55,110 nucleotides of DNA from Streptomyces roseochromogenus subsp. oscitans DS 12.976 (GCF_000497445.1 NZ_CM002285.1:4858250-4913359); one strand, 5' to 3'. Shown: positions 15,158 to 23,447, counted from the first letter of the stretch. Translations and numbers: made by a program. Notes: generated from the sequence alone by a model not told the origin.

Positions 15158-17743
15158 CTACTCGCCGGGGTGGGCGAGCTGGATGTCGTGGCCGTCGACT
15201 CCGGTGCCGGCCACGGTCAGGGCCGTCGCCGCCGGCGGGTAGCCCGTCGCGATGACGGTGTACTCGCCGCTGTCCAGGTCGGTGAAGGCGTACGCGCCGT
15301 CCGTGCCGGTGGTGGCCGTGCCGACCACGTTGCCCGCCTGGTCGACGAGCGTCACGCGGGCGTCGGCCAGCGGTCCGTGCGGGGCCTTGACGACACCCTG
15401 GAGGCGGGCGCCGGCGTCCAGGTCGATCTCGATCCGGGTGACCCCGGCGGCGCCGATCTCGACCGGCAGCGCACGCGGCCGGAAGCCGCTCGCGTTGACG
15501 GCCATGGTGACCGTGCCGGGCACCAGGTCGGCGAAGGCGAACTGGCCCTGCTCGCCGGTGGCGGCGGTGGCCAGCAGGTCACCGCGGACGTCGGTGACGA
15601 TCACCATGGCGTCCTTGACCGGCAGCGCACTCCCGGCGGCCCGGACCACACCGGTCAGTCCACTGGTGCCGCTGAGCAGGATGTCGTACGGCAGCGGTTC
15701 CTCGCCCACCACGATGGTGGAAGCCTGCGGCTGGTAGCCGTCGGCGGAGGCGATCAGGACGTACGACCCGGTGCCGGGGGCGTCGACGGAGTAGGAGCCG
15801 TCTCCCTGCGCGACCGCGCGGCCCAGCTGGCGGCCGGCCAGCGAGATCAGGGTGACCGCGGCCTGCGGGACCGGGGCGCTCTCGGCGCCGCGGACGAAGC
15901 CGTGCACCGGGGTGCCGCCGTGACCGCCCCAGCCGGGCTCGGCGAGCGTGGCGACGGCGGTCGCCACCGGCGCGGCGGCGGTGGCCATGGCCGGTGCCTC
16001 GGGGGAGCCGGCCGCCGGGACGACGGGCTCGGCCCAGCTGGGCACCTTCTGCTGTACGGGCTCCCGCACGGAGTTCTCCACGTTCTCCACGTTCTTCAGG
16101 TTCTTCAGGTTCTCCACGTTCTCGACGGGCGCGGCGGCCGGGGCGTCGGCCTCGGCGGCCTGGGCGAGCGCACCCTTGGTCTTCAGCGGGACCTCCTTGA
16201 TGAACAGGGTGATCAGGAAGGCGAGGGCGGCGAGGCAGCCGGCGATGAAGAAGACGTCGGCGATGCCGTGGCCGTAGGCGCTCTCCAGCAGCGTCCGCAG
16301 CGGCGCCGGCAGCTTGCTCATGTCCGGGATGCTGTCGGTGGAGCTGGAGCCCGCCAGGGCCGCCTGGTACTTCGGGCTCAGGGCGGAGATGCCGTCCTGG
16401 ACGTAGTGCGTGATCCGGTGGGACATCACCGCGCCGAGCGCGGAGACGCCGACCGCACCGCCGAGGGAGCGGAAGAAGGTGACCGTGGAGCTGGCCGAGC
16501 CGAGGTCGGACGGGGCGACCTGGTTCTGCGTGGCGAGCACCAGGTTCTGCATCATCATGCCGATGCCGAGACCCAGCAGCGCCATGAAGATCGCCATCTT
16601 CCAGTACGCGGTGTCGTACCGGATGGAGCCGAGCAGGCACAGGCCGGCCGTCACCAGGACGCCACCGCTGACCAGCCACGCCTTCCAGCGGCCGGTGCGG
16701 GTGATGAACTGACCCGAGACGGTGGAGGAGATGAACAGGCCGCCGATCATCGGGATGGTCATGACGCCGGACATCGTCGGGGACTTGTCCCGGGCCAGCT
16801 GGAAGTACTGGCTGAAGAACACCGTGCCGGTGAACATCGCGACACCGACGAACAGCGAGGCCAGCGAGGCCAGCGTGATGGTGCGGTTACGGAACAGGCG
16901 CAGCGGGATGATCGGCTCGCTCACCCTGGACTCCACGAGCACGAACAGCGCGCCGAGGACGATCGAACCGCCGACCATGGTGTACGTCTGCCAGGACAGC
17001 CAGTCGTACTTGTCACCGGCGAAAGTGACCCAGACCAGCAGCAGCGAGACAGCGGCCGAGATGAAGAACGCGCCGCCCCAGTCGACCTTGACCTCCCGCT
17101 TGACCACGGGCAGGTGCAGGGTCTTCTGCAGCACGATCAGCGCGATGATCGCGAACGGGACACCGACGTAGAAGCACCAGCGCCAGCCCAGCCAGGAGGT
17201 GTCGGTGATGACACCGCCGAGCAGCGGGCCGCCGACGGTGGCGACGGCGAAGGTCGCGCCCAGGTAGCCGGAGTAGCGGCCGCGCTCACGCGGGGAGATC
17301 ATCGCCGCCATGACGATCTGGGCGAGGGCCGACAGACCGCCGACACCGATGCCCTGGAACACCCGGAAGGTGATCAGCATGCCCGGGTTCTGCGACAGAC
17401 CGGCCGCCATCGAGGCGACCACGTAGATGACGAGGGCTATCTGGACGAGAGCCTTCTTGCTGTACAGGTCGGCGAGCTTGCCCCACAGCGGAGTGGCCGC
17501 GGTCATCGACAGCAGGGCGGCGGTGACCACCCAGGTGTAGGCGGACTGGCCGCCGCCGAGGTCTCCGATGATGTGCGGCAGGGCGTTGGAGACGATCGTG
17601 GACGACAGGATCGCCACGAACATGCCGAGGAGGAGGCCGGAGAGGGCCTCCATGATCTGCCGGTGCGTCATGGGGGCGTGCTCGGCGGAGCCTCCCCCGT
17701 GCTTGGCATGAGCCCGCACACCGGCTGGTGTGGTCGTTGCCAT
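15158..17743 (-). CDS. DHA2-type MFS transporter fused to tandem carboxypeptidase-regulatory-like domains
   Basis: 861 residues, far above the roughly 500 of ordinary family members. Residues about 25-545 are a 14-helix DHA2 transporter ('LSSTIVSNALPHIIGDL', 'PLWGKLADLYSKKALVQI', 'GPLLGGVITDTSWLGWRWCFYV'). A linker follows with repeated Asn-Val-Glu and Asn-Leu-Lys triplets ('NVENLKNLKNVENVEN', residues about 540-556) and an Ala/Pro-rich segment. Residues about 600-861 hold three to four beta-sandwich repeats, each ending like 'GSYVLIASADGYQPQA', 'GTVTMAVNASGFRPRA' or 'GEYTVIATGYPPAA'. This topology puts the repeats in the cytoplasm if the helix count is even. It is co-transcribed with the MarR gene 13 bases upstream and the YceI gene 115 bases downstream. 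The substrate is unknown. Confidence 0.92.
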   Translation of the reverse strand: MATTTPAGVRAHAKHGGGSAEHAPMTHRQIMEALSGLLLGMFVAILSSTIVSNALPHIIGDLGGGQSAYTWVVTAALLSMTAATPLWGKLADLYSKKALVQIALVIYVVASMAAGLSQNPGMLITFRVFQGIGVGGLSALAQIVMAAMISPRERGRYSGYLGATFAVATVGGPLLGGVITDTSWLGWRWCFYVGVPFAIIALIVLQKTLHLPVVKREVKVDWGGAFFISAAVSLLLVWVTFAGDKYDWLSWQTYTMVGGSIVLGALFVLVESRVSEPIIPLRLFRNRTITLASLASLFVGVAMFTGTVFFSQYFQLARDKSPTMSGVMTIPMIGGLFISSTVSGQFITRTGRWKAWLVSGGVLVTAGLCLLGSIRYDTAYWKMAIFMALLGLGIGMMMQNLVLATQNQVAPSDLGSASSTVTFFRSLGGAVGVSALGAVMSHRITHYVQDGISALSPKYQAALAGSSSTDSIPDMSKLPAPLRTLLESAYGHGIADVFFIAGCLAALAFLITLFIKEVPLKTKGALAQAAEADAPAAAPVENVENLKNLKNVENVENSVREPVQQKVPSWAEPVVPAAGSPEAPAMATAAAPVATAVATLAEPGWGGHGGTPVHGFVRGAESAPVPQAAVTLISLAGRQLGRAVAQGDGSYSVDAPGTGSYVLIASADGYQPQASTIVVGEEPLPYDILLSGTSGLTGVVRAAGSALPVKDAMVIVTDVRGDLLATAATGEQGQFAFADLVPGTVTMAVNASGFRPRALPVEIGAAGVTRIEIDLDAGARLQGVVKAPHGPLADARVTLVDQAGNVVGTATTGTDGAYAFTDLDSGEYTVIATGYPPAATALTVAGTGVDGHDIQLAHPGE

Positions 17744-17756
17744 GGGCTTCCTTCTC

Positions 17757-18260
17757 TTACGTGCTTGCGGGTGTACGGGTGGTCTCTTCGAATACGGGTG
17801 CGACCAGGGAGGTGTGCCGGAGCGGCGCGGACCGGCAGTCGCCGAAGGAGTCGCGCAGCCGGGTCATCAGCCGGATCAGCTGGTTGACCTCGTCGTCGGT
17901 CCAGTCGGCGAGCCGCTCGGCCAGCAGATGCGTGGTCCGCCGGGACAGCTCGTCGAGCTGCTCCAGACCTGCGGGCGTCAGGCGCAGGATGCGCGAGCGC
18001 TTGTCCGCCGGGTCCGGGTGCCGCTCGATCCAGCCGCGCGCGGCGACGTGCGCGACATGCCGGCTGGTGACCGACATGTCCACGGCGAGCAGCTCCGCGA
18101 GCTTGCTCATGCGCATGTCTCCGTGCCGGCCGAGCAGTGTCAGCACGGCGGCCGAACCGGCCGGGCAGTCGGGCGGCAGGATCCGTCCCATGTCCCGTTT
18201 CACGGCTCCGACGGCACTGAGCTGACGCGCCAGCTCTTCGAATTGCGTCTGCTCGGCCAT
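17757..18260 (-). CDS. MarR-family regulator of the transporter-YceI operon
   Basis: 167 residues. The ATG at 18260 follows AGGGAGG by four bases; a longer reading from 18323 would run through the operators. The winged helix is clear: 'MSKLAELLAVDMSVTSRHVAHVAARGWIER', given by 'LAELLAVDMSVTSRHV' and the wing 'HPDPADKRSRILRLTPAG'. The transporter begins 13 bases after the stop, so the regulator heads its own target operon, the usual MarR arrangement. Two TTGC/GCAA palindromes lie just upstream (18277-18324). Ligand induction of efflux is the expected logic. Confidence 0.92.
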   Translation of the reverse strand: MAEQTQFEELARQLSAVGAVKRDMGRILPPDCPAGSAAVLTLLGRHGDMRMSKLAELLAVDMSVTSRHVAHVAARGWIERHPDPADKRSRILRLTPAGLEQLDELSRRTTHLLAERLADWTDDEVNQLIRLMTRLRDSFGDCRSAPLRHTSLVAPVFEETTRTPAST

Positions 18261-18276
18261 CACACCTCCCTTATTC

Positions 18277-18324
18277 GTTGCTTGGGGCAACCATAACGGT
18301 GTTTGGTTGCTGCAGGCAAACAAA
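18277..18324. promoter_or_regulatory. Pair of MarR-type operator palindromes
   Basis: Site 1 is GTTGC-N5-GCAAC (18277-18291). Site 2 is TTTGGTTGC-TGCAG-GCAAACAAA (18302-18324, one mismatch between the arms). Both share TTGC...GCAA half-sites and lie 17-64 bases before the MarR start, where autorepression is expected. Confidence 0.75.
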
Positions 18325-18466
18325 CCGGGGGTCCATGGATGTAAAAACTTGGCAATGGCAAGTATTGCGAACGTAAATGTGCAGGTCGGTGCGGGTGAGG
18401 TGCCCCCCTCTGTCCCGGTGGCCCCGCACTTGGGCCGGTCACCTGGATTCGCTAGTGTCTCGGGCC

Positions 18467-18673
18467 ATGGCTAACACCCAGGGCCCCCAGGGCAACTACG
18501 ACCCCGCCGGCAGCACCCAGATGTTCCGCGCGTTCGTCGACGAGGCTCCCCAGGGGCGCCAGGCGCAGGCGGCCGCCACCTCCGCCTCCTCCGGTCCCCG
18601 CATCGGCTTGATCATCGGTGTCATCGTGGCCATCGCCGTGGTGGCGGGCGTGGCCTGGCTGGCGCTCAAGTAA
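18467..18673 (+). CDS. Small single-pass membrane protein
   Basis: 68 residues from the ATG at 18467. A hydrophilic N-terminal half ('GNYDPAGSTQMFRAFVDEAPQG') is followed by one C-terminal helix (about 46-67, 'IGLIIGVIVAIAVVAGVAWLAL'). It is a tail-anchored type topology and probably cytosolic-facing. Codon bias is strongly coding. It faces away from the MarR operon, sharing about 200 bases of upstream DNA. I do not recognise the function. Confidence 0.75.
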   Translation: MANTQGPQGNYDPAGSTQMFRAFVDEAPQGRQAQAAATSASSGPRIGLIIGVIVAIAVVAGVAWLALK

Positions 18674-18707
18674 GGAGTACGGCGCTCTCGGCGCCCCTTC
18701 TCCTCCT

Positions 18708-18759
18708 TCCGCCTCCTGCTTCCGCCTCCTGCTTCCGCCTCCTGCTTCCACCGCCTACT
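18708..18759. repeat. 13-bp tandem repeat (three exact copies, one degenerate)
   Basis: The unit TCCGCCTCCTGCT occurs at 18708, 18721 and 18734, with a degenerate copy at 18747. It lies between the convergent membrane protein and lipoprotein genes and touches the lipoprotein stop codon. Confidence 0.85.
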
Positions 18760-19564
18760 TCCACCGGACGGACACGTCCCGCGTCTCGATGTGCATGCCG
18801 AGCGGCACCTGCCAGGCGTCGACGCACACCGTCCAGGTGGGGTTCATCCGCGCGCCCGGAGCGATCGGCACCGGCAGGCCGGCGGTCGAGTCGACCGTTC
18901 CCCAGTCGATACCGAGCAGGCCGATGATGTGCGTCCCGAACGTCACCGAGCCGGAACGCACCGCCGTGCCACCGGAGTTGCGGAAGGCGACGGTGACCTT
19001 CTGGCACCAGCGCTGATCCGCCGGCTTCGTCGTGGGCTCGCCCCAGGAGAGAGCGGCGGGGCCGGCGGGCGTGCTGCCGCTGGGAGTTGGGGCGGGCGAG
19101 CCGGATGCGGGCGGCGCGGGTGTCGTACGACCGGACGTGTCGCCCGTACCGCCGGAAGGGCTGGGTGTGTCCGGGGAGGGTGCGGTCTGCTCGGGGTCGC
19201 CGGGGTCGCCGGTGCCGGACGAGCCGCCCGGCTGCCCTGAACCGGGTGTTCGGGCCGGGGAGTTGCTCTGTCCCGAGGCGCCGCTCGGCGTACTCCCGCC
19301 GTCCAGCGGTACCAGCGACACCGAGCCGGTCGGTGTGGACGCCGGCGTACGCCCGCTCTCCGGGCCGCCCGCCGCGCCGACCGCGACATAGCCGCCGCCC
19401 GGGCCGCTCGAAGCGGCGCACGCTCCCAGCACCCCGCCCAGACAGACGACGGCCGCCGACGCTGCCGTAACGGCGCCTCGGCGGCCACGCGTCCATGCCG
19501 CATGTGTCACATGTGTCGCACGTGTCGTTCGAGCGGTGTCGTCCGGCCCTGTCGCTCGCAGCAT
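18755..19564 (-). CDS. Secreted lipoprotein with Pro/Ser/Gly-rich linker
   Basis: 269 residues. The N-terminus has a basic region and a hydrophobic core ending in the lipobox 'LGGVLGAC' (Cys about residue 49), so lipid anchoring outside the membrane is expected. Residues about 55-165 are a disordered Pro/Ser/Thr/Gly linker. The C-terminal domain (about 170-269) is well ordered: 'RWCQKVTVAFRNSGGTAV', 'VTFGTHIIGLLGIDWGTVDS', 'WTVCVDAWQVPLGMHIETRDV', with two cysteines likely to pair. It resembles carbohydrate-binding or other extracellular beta-sandwich modules, but I cannot name it. It is a single gene downstream of sigN in the same direction and is not obviously co-transcribed. Confidence 0.82.
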   Translation of the reverse strand: MLRATGPDDTARTTRATHVTHAAWTRGRRGAVTAASAAVVCLGGVLGACAASSGPGGGYVAVGAAGGPESGRTPASTPTGSVSLVPLDGGSTPSGASGQSNSPARTPGSGQPGGSSGTGDPGDPEQTAPSPDTPSPSGGTGDTSGRTTPAPPASGSPAPTPSGSTPAGPAALSWGEPTTKPADQRWCQKVTVAFRNSGGTAVRSGSVTFGTHIIGLLGIDWGTVDSTAGLPVPIAPGARMNPTWTVCVDAWQVPLGMHIETRDVSVRWK

Positions 19565-19619
19565 CGGGCCAGTGTCGCTGACGAACCGTCAGAATTGAAG
19601 CCTCGGTGAGAGATCGGCC

Positions 19620-20558
19620 TCAGTCCGAGATCAGGCCTTCCCGGAGCTGGGCCAGCGTCCGGGTCAGCAGGCGCGAGACGTGCATCTGGGAGATGCCGAC
19701 CTCCTCACCGATCTGGGACTGGGTCATGTTGGCGAAGAAGCGGAGCATGATGATCCGGCGCTCCCGGGGCGGGAGTTTGGCCAGCAGGGGCTTCAGGGAC
19801 TCGCGGTACTCCACGCCCTCCAGGGCGGTGTCCTCGTAGCCGAGCCGGTCGGCCAGGGAGCCCTCGCCGCCGTCGTCCTCGGGGGCCGGGGAGTCCAGCG
19901 AGGAGGCGGTGTAGGCATTGCCGACCGCGAGGCCGTCGACCACGTCCTCCTCGGAGACGCCGAGCACCGCGGCCAGCTCCGTCACCGTCGGGGACCGGTC
20001 CAGCTTCTGGGACAGCTCGTCGCTCGCCTTGGTCAGCGCCAGGCGCAGCTCCTGCAGCCGGCGCGGGACGCGCACCGACCAGGAGGTGTCCCGGAAGAAG
20101 CGCTTGATCTCGCCGACCACCGTCGGCATGGCGAACGTCGGGAACTCCACGCCCCGTTCGCAGTCGAAGCGGTCGATCGCCTTGATCAGGCCGATGGTGC
20201 CGACCTGGACGATGTCCTCCATGGGTTCGTTGCGGGAGCGGAAGCGCGCGGCCGCGTAGCGGACCAGCGGCAGATTCAGCTCGATCAGGGTGTCCCGGAC
20301 GTAGGCCCGCTCCGGGCTGTCCTCGTCGAGGGCGGCGAGCCGCAGGAAGAGGGAGCGGGACAGGGTGCGGGTGTCGATGTCCCCTGAGGCCGGCGGAGCC
20401 GGGATGTCGGCGGCCGCCGCGGTGGGCGGGGCCGGCACGGCGTCGAGGGCCGTGACGCCCTCGATGCCGTCGAGGACGTCGAGTGCGTCGAGCTCCTTGG
20501 GCGCTGCCTCGCTCTTCGCGGGCGTCAGCACCTTCGAGCTGCCCTGGTCTGCGGACAT
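19620..20558 (-). CDS. sigN: SigB/SigF-type alternative sigma factor, SigN-like
   Basis: 312 residues. All regions are present: region 2 '[37 protein letters not shown]' (core pieces '[18 protein letters not shown]' and '[10 protein letters not shown]'), region 3 '[17 protein letters not shown]', and region 4 '[20 protein letters not shown]' followed by '[12 protein letters not shown]'. An acidic/Ala-Pro N-terminal extension of about 60 residues precedes it. From memory, S. coelicolor SigN (SCO4034) sits next to SigF (SCO4035) as here and acts in aerial hyphae development. The start has AAAGGGGGTGG upstream. A promoter of the sigma-B consensus type lies 69-94 bases before the start, so autoregulation is likely. 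No anti-sigma gene adjoins it. Confidence 0.9.
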   Translation of the reverse strand: MSADQGSSKVLTPAKSEAAPKELDALDVLDGIEGVTALDAVPAPPTAAAADIPAPPASGDIDTRTLSRSLFLRLAALDEDSPERAYVRDTLIELNLPLVRYAAARFRSRNEPMEDIVQVGTIGLIKAIDRFDCERGVEFPTFAMPTVVGEIKRFFRDTSWSVRVPRRLQELRLALTKASDELSQKLDRSPTVTELAAVLGVSEEDVVDGLAVGNAYTASSLDSPAPEDDGGEGSLADRLGYEDTALEGVEYRESLKPLLAKLPPRERRIIMLRFFANMTQSQIGEEVGISQMHVSRLLTRTLAQLREGLISD

Positions 20559-20626
20559 GCCACCCCCTTTGGGTCGCGGGACGGTCGGGGCGGCGCCGCC
20601 TTTCGAGCAACGCAGCCTTCACCTGA

Positions 20627-20652
20627 ATACCGGAGCGGAAGGCCCGGCAAAC
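20627..20652 (-). promoter_or_regulatory. Sigma-B-type (SigN/SigF family) promoter upstream of sigN
   Basis: On the minus strand, GTTT (20649-20652) is followed by a 16-base spacer and CGGTAT (20627-20632). This is one base off the GTTT-N14-16-GGGTAT consensus for this sigma family. It points at the sigN start. Confidence 0.6.
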
Positions 20653-20903
20653 GCGTCTCCCGCAGAATGTCACATGTCGGCAACACGCTGTAGTGACATG
20701 TCGACATGCGAGATGCGAATCGGCCCTGGAAAGAAGGGGTCTGACGCCTTTTCGGTTCTGAACTGTCGGCATCTGTGCTGGTGAGCGATTCGCCCGCGAC
20801 GGTGAGGCATCGATCGGGTTTGCGATGCAGGGGGTGTTCCGGTGCGTGCTTCCGTGCGCCTGCCGTGCTCCGCCTTGAGGGCTTCTACGGCCTCTGATGG
20901 CCT

Positions 20904-21746
20904 CTATGCGTCGATGCGATTCGCGGAGCGGAGTCGCTGGAAGCTGCGGGCGAGGAGCCGGGAGACATGCATCTGGGAGACGCCGAGTTCCGCGCTGATC
21001 TGAGACTGGGTGAGATTGCTGTAGTAGCGAAGGAGAAGGATTCTCTGTTCGCGCTCGGGGAGTTGGACGAGCAGATGCCGGATCAGGTCGCGGTGTTCCA
21101 CGCCGTCCAGCGCCGGGTCCTCGTAGCCGATGCGGTCGAGCAGGCCGGGCAGTCCGTCGCCCTCCTGTGCGGCCTCCAGCGAGGTGGCGTGGTACGACCG
21201 TCCCGCCTCGATACAGCTCAGCACCTCGTCCTCGCCGATCCGGAGGCGCTCGGCGATCTCGGCGGTGGACGGGGTGCGGCCGTAGAGCGTGGTCAGGTCC
21301 TCGGTCGCGCTGTTGACCTGCACCCACAGCTCGTGCAGCCGGCGCGGTACGTGGACCGTGCGGACGTTGTCCCGGAAGTACCGTTTGATCTCGCCGACCA
21401 CGGTCGGCATCGCGAAGGTCGGGAACTGCACGCCCCGGTCCGGGTCGAACCGGTCGATGGCGTTGATCAGGCCGATGGTGCCGACCTGGACGACGTCCTC
21501 CATGGGCTCGTTGCGGGAGCGGAAGCGGGCGGCCGCGTAGCGCACGAGCGGGAGGTTCGCCTCGATCAGTGCTCCGCGCACCCGGTGGTGCTCCGGCGTG
21601 CCCGGGGTCAGGTCCTTCAGCTCGGCGAAGAGCACCTGGGTGAGGGCTCGGGTGTCGGCGCCGCGCCGCTTCTCGGGGGCCGTGGGAGCGGGTGCGGGGG
21701 CAGGAGCGGTCGCCTCCTCCTGGGGCGGCGCAGTACTGGCCGACAC
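20904..21746 (-). CDS. sigF: Sporulation sigma factor SigF
   Basis: 280 residues from the GTG at 21746, with GAGGTGG eight bases upstream; ATG 21794 would add 16 residues. An Ala/Pro-rich N-terminus is followed by region 2 ('[13 protein letters not shown]', '[27 protein letters not shown]'), region 3 ('[19 protein letters not shown]') and region 4 ('[20 protein letters not shown]', '[16 protein letters not shown]'), ending '[10 protein letters not shown]'. This is near identical to my recollection of S. coelicolor SigF, a late sporulation sigma factor. No WhiG-type promoter was recognised in the upstream 200 bases. A hairpin at 21886 isolates it from the gene upstream. Confidence 0.92.
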   Translation of the reverse strand: MSASTAPPQEEATAPAPAPAPTAPEKRRGADTRALTQVLFAELKDLTPGTPEHHRVRGALIEANLPLVRYAAARFRSRNEPMEDVVQVGTIGLINAIDRFDPDRGVQFPTFAMPTVVGEIKRYFRDNVRTVHVPRRLHELWVQVNSATEDLTTLYGRTPSTAEIAERLRIGEDEVLSCIEAGRSYHATSLEAAQEGDGLPGLLDRIGYEDPALDGVEHRDLIRHLLVQLPEREQRILLLRYYSNLTQSQISAELGVSQMHVSRLLARSFQRLRSANRIDA

Positions 21747-21885
21747 GGTCAACGCCACCTCTTCATCGATCAACCATCCGTCAAAAGTGGTCATAGCATC
21801 ACAAGAGATGCGCACTGTGTGCAAGCACCAGATAACGCCGTGTTGTTTTCAAACATCGAGAAGTTGGGGCGTAAGACGCACGAAA

Positions 21886-21910
21886 GCCCCCCGCCGTTCC
21901 GGCGGAGGGC
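21886..21910 (-). terminator. Hairpin terminator after the Dabb gene
   Basis: GCCCCCCGCC (21886-21895) and GGCGGAGGGC (21901-21910) pair with one mismatch around a 5-nt loop. It lies 50 bases beyond the stop of the minus-strand Dabb gene. Confidence 0.75.
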
Positions 21911-21960
21911 TGTGTCCCGCGAAGGGTGTCCGAAGGGGTTCCTAAGGGGTTCTGAGAGGC

Positions 21961-22254
21961 TCAGAATTCGTAGTCGGCGATCACCCACGTGGCGAACTCG
22001 CGCCACTGCGCGACCCCCGCCTGATGAGCCGGGTGCTCCAGGTAGCGCTTGAGGGCGTCGGTGTCCTCGACCGCCGAGTTGATCGCGAAGTCGTAGGCGA
22101 TGGGCCGGTCGCTGACGTTCCAGCCGCACTCCCAGAAGCGCAGCTCCTCGATCTGGCCGCCGAGGGCCTGGAAGGCCTCCACCCCCGCCACGACCCGCGG
22201 ATCGTCGCGTTCGACGCCCTCGTTGAGCTTGAAGAGGACCAGATGGCGGATCAT
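21961..22254 (-). CDS. Dabb-family (dimeric alpha-beta barrel) protein
   Basis: 97 residues matching the Dabb/stress-responsive barrel: 'MIRHLVLFKLNEGV', 'GQIEELRFWECGWNVSDRP', 'AYDFAINSAVEDTDALKRYLEHPAH', given here by 'DFAINSAVEDTDALKRYL' and 'PAHQAGVAQW'. The whole domain is intact and nothing is added. Members are small dimers; some are enzymes of polyketide or aromatic metabolism and many are uncharacterised. The preceding small membrane protein gene ends 10 bases upstream, so the two may share a transcript. Physiological role unknown. Confidence 0.9.
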   Translation of the reverse strand: MIRHLVLFKLNEGVERDDPRVVAGVEAFQALGGQIEELRFWECGWNVSDRPIAYDFAINSAVEDTDALKRYLEHPAHQAGVAQWREFATWVIADYEF

Positions 22255-22264
22255 GGGATGTACC

Positions 22265-22444
22265 TCAGCTCTTTCCTCCGTTGGCGACCCAGGTCATGAA
22301 GTTGCCCACGGCCTTGGCGGCGTCCGATATGCCCTCGAAGACTATCTGGACGTAGTGGGCCGCCTTGGGCGGGTCCGTGATGATCACGTACAGACAGAAG
22401 ACCACGAGCACGTATATGGCGATCTTCTTGGCGTTCACCGCCAC
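22265..22444 (-). CDS. Small membrane protein (59 aa)
   Basis: From GTG 22444 (GGGGAGG five bases upstream; GTG 22438 also possible). The protein begins 'VAVNAKKIAIYVLVVFCLYVI', a single membrane helix, then an amphipathic segment 'AAHYVQIVFEGISDAAKAVG' and 'FMTWVANGGK'. It recalls widespread small Streptomyces membrane proteins of unknown role. It lies directly upstream of the Dabb gene. Confidence 0.7.
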   Translation of the reverse strand: MAVNAKKIAIYVLVVFCLYVIITDPPKAAHYVQIVFEGISDAAKAVGNFMTWVANGGKS

Positions 22445-22719
22445 CGCGGCCTCCCCTGTGGTGTATGCCCTGCGGGCGCCCTGCTGCCGGCGGCGAGTGT
22501 AACCTTCACGCCCCATTTAGGGACCAACGGCCCGCCGTCCGAGGTCTTTTGCCGGGTCCGGCCGGCCGTCGCGCGGCGCATGATGGGGAGAGCCCGGCGG
22601 GTCCGGCAGGAATCCGCGGGGCGGGGACGGGACCCCGACTGCGGGGTGCGGGCCGCGCATCCCCCCGACGGCGGCGCGCACTTGAGGGTCCGGTCCCCCG
22701 CGTCCCTTCCTCAGGACGT

Positions 22720-22753
22720 AAGAAGGGCCCCGTCTTCCGACGGGGCCCTTCTT
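22720..22753 (-). terminator. Hairpin terminator behind tRNA-Ser(CGA)
   Basis: A perfect 15-bp stem (22720-22734 with 22739-22753) and a 4-nt loop begin 4 bases beyond the tRNA 3' end on the minus strand. The 200 bases further left, up to 22517, hold no gene I can support. Confidence 0.88.
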
Positions 22754-22757
22754 CGAG

Positions 22758-22842
22758 CGGTAGCGGAGGGATTTGAACCCTCGGTGACTTGCGCCACACT
22801 CGCTTTCGAGGCGAGCTCCTTCGGCCGCTCGGACACGCTACC
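22758..22842 (-). tRNA. tRNA-Ser (anticodon CGA)
   Basis: On the minus strand, acceptor GGTAGCG (5') pairs with CGCTACC, with discriminator G. The anticodon stem CTCGC/GCGAG encloses CTCGAAA, so the anticodon is CGA (reads TCG). A long variable arm and a standard T arm (GAGGG-TTCAAAT-CCCTC) are present. Confidence 0.96.
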
Positions 22843-22896
22843 GAGGGAGACCTTACAGCAAGGTGGGGCATGGTTCGAAATCGGAATTAGGCGGTC

Positions 22897-22953
22897 CCGT
22901 GATCGGACCTGGCTTCGGTCTTGTGATCGGTTCAGTGATCGGTTCCGTGCTCG
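22897..22953. repeat. 12-bp imperfect tandem repeat (GTGATCGGT core)
   Basis: Copies of (C/T)GTGATCGG occur at about 22898, 22922 and 22934, with a variant GTGCTCGG at 22946; the last three are spaced 12 bases apart. They lie between tRNA-Ser(CGA) and the tadA stop codon. Confidence 0.6.
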
Positions 22954-22959
22954 GTCCTG

Positions 22960-23391
22960 TCACCGGCCCCGGAAGAAATCGGTGAGAAGCCGGGCGCACT
23001 CCGTCGCGAGTACGCCCTCGACGACCTCCGGACGGTGATTGAGCCGACGGTCGCGGATCACGTCCCACAGCGAGCCCGCCGCGCCCGCCTTCTCGTCCCG
23101 GGCGCCGTAGACGACCCGGTCGACACGGGACTGGACGATCGCGCCCGCGCACATCGTGCACGGCTCCAGGGTGACCACGAGCGTGCAGCCGGACAGCCGC
23201 CACTCCCCGAGCGCGGCCGCGGCCCGCCGGATCGCGAGGATCTCCGCGTGGGCCGTGGGATCGCCGGTGGCCTCGCGTTCGTTGTGCCCGGCGGCGAGCA
23301 CCGTCGTACCGTCCGGGGACAGCACGACGGCGCCGACGGGGACGTCTCCGCCCAGGACGGCCCGTTCGGCCTCGTCCAGGGCGAGTCGCAT
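22960..23391 (-). CDS. tadA: tRNA-specific adenosine deaminase (A34 of tRNA-Arg)
   Basis: 143 residues from the ATG at 23391, aligning with the 'MRHAL' start of known TadA cores; no better start codon lies upstream in frame. Zinc and catalytic motifs are complete: 'PTAHAEILAIR' (His and catalytic Glu) and 'VTLEPCTMCAGAI' (two Cys). Other family segments are 'VPVGAVVLSPDG', 'GARDEKAGAAGSLWD' and 'LNHRPEVVEGVLA'. It converts A34 of tRNA-Arg(ACG) to inosine; that tRNA is encoded at 2962. The upstream gene encodes the tadA-associated protein. Ribosome binding at 23391 is weak, so translation may depend on coupling. Confidence 0.93.
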   Translation of the reverse strand: MRLALDEAERAVLGGDVPVGAVVLSPDGTTVLAAGHNEREATGDPTAHAEILAIRRAAAALGEWRLSGCTLVVTLEPCTMCAGAIVQSRVDRVVYGARDEKAGAAGSLWDVIRDRRLNHRPEVVEGVLATECARLLTDFFRGR

Positions 23392-23447
23392 CGCGGCTCG
23401 CCAGCGGTCGCGTACCGGGTCCGCCGCGGCAGCCGTGTCGTCGGTGG

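Noticed and set aside
14867..17887. 1006-codon plus-strand frame opposite the fused MFS transporter
   Set aside because: The minus strand encodes clear transporter motifs with correct codon bias; the plus frame is low-complexity Gly/Arg/Asp text.
22897..22953. Possible CRISPR array
   Set aside because: Units are 12 bases, imperfect and without spacers; no cas genes in the window.
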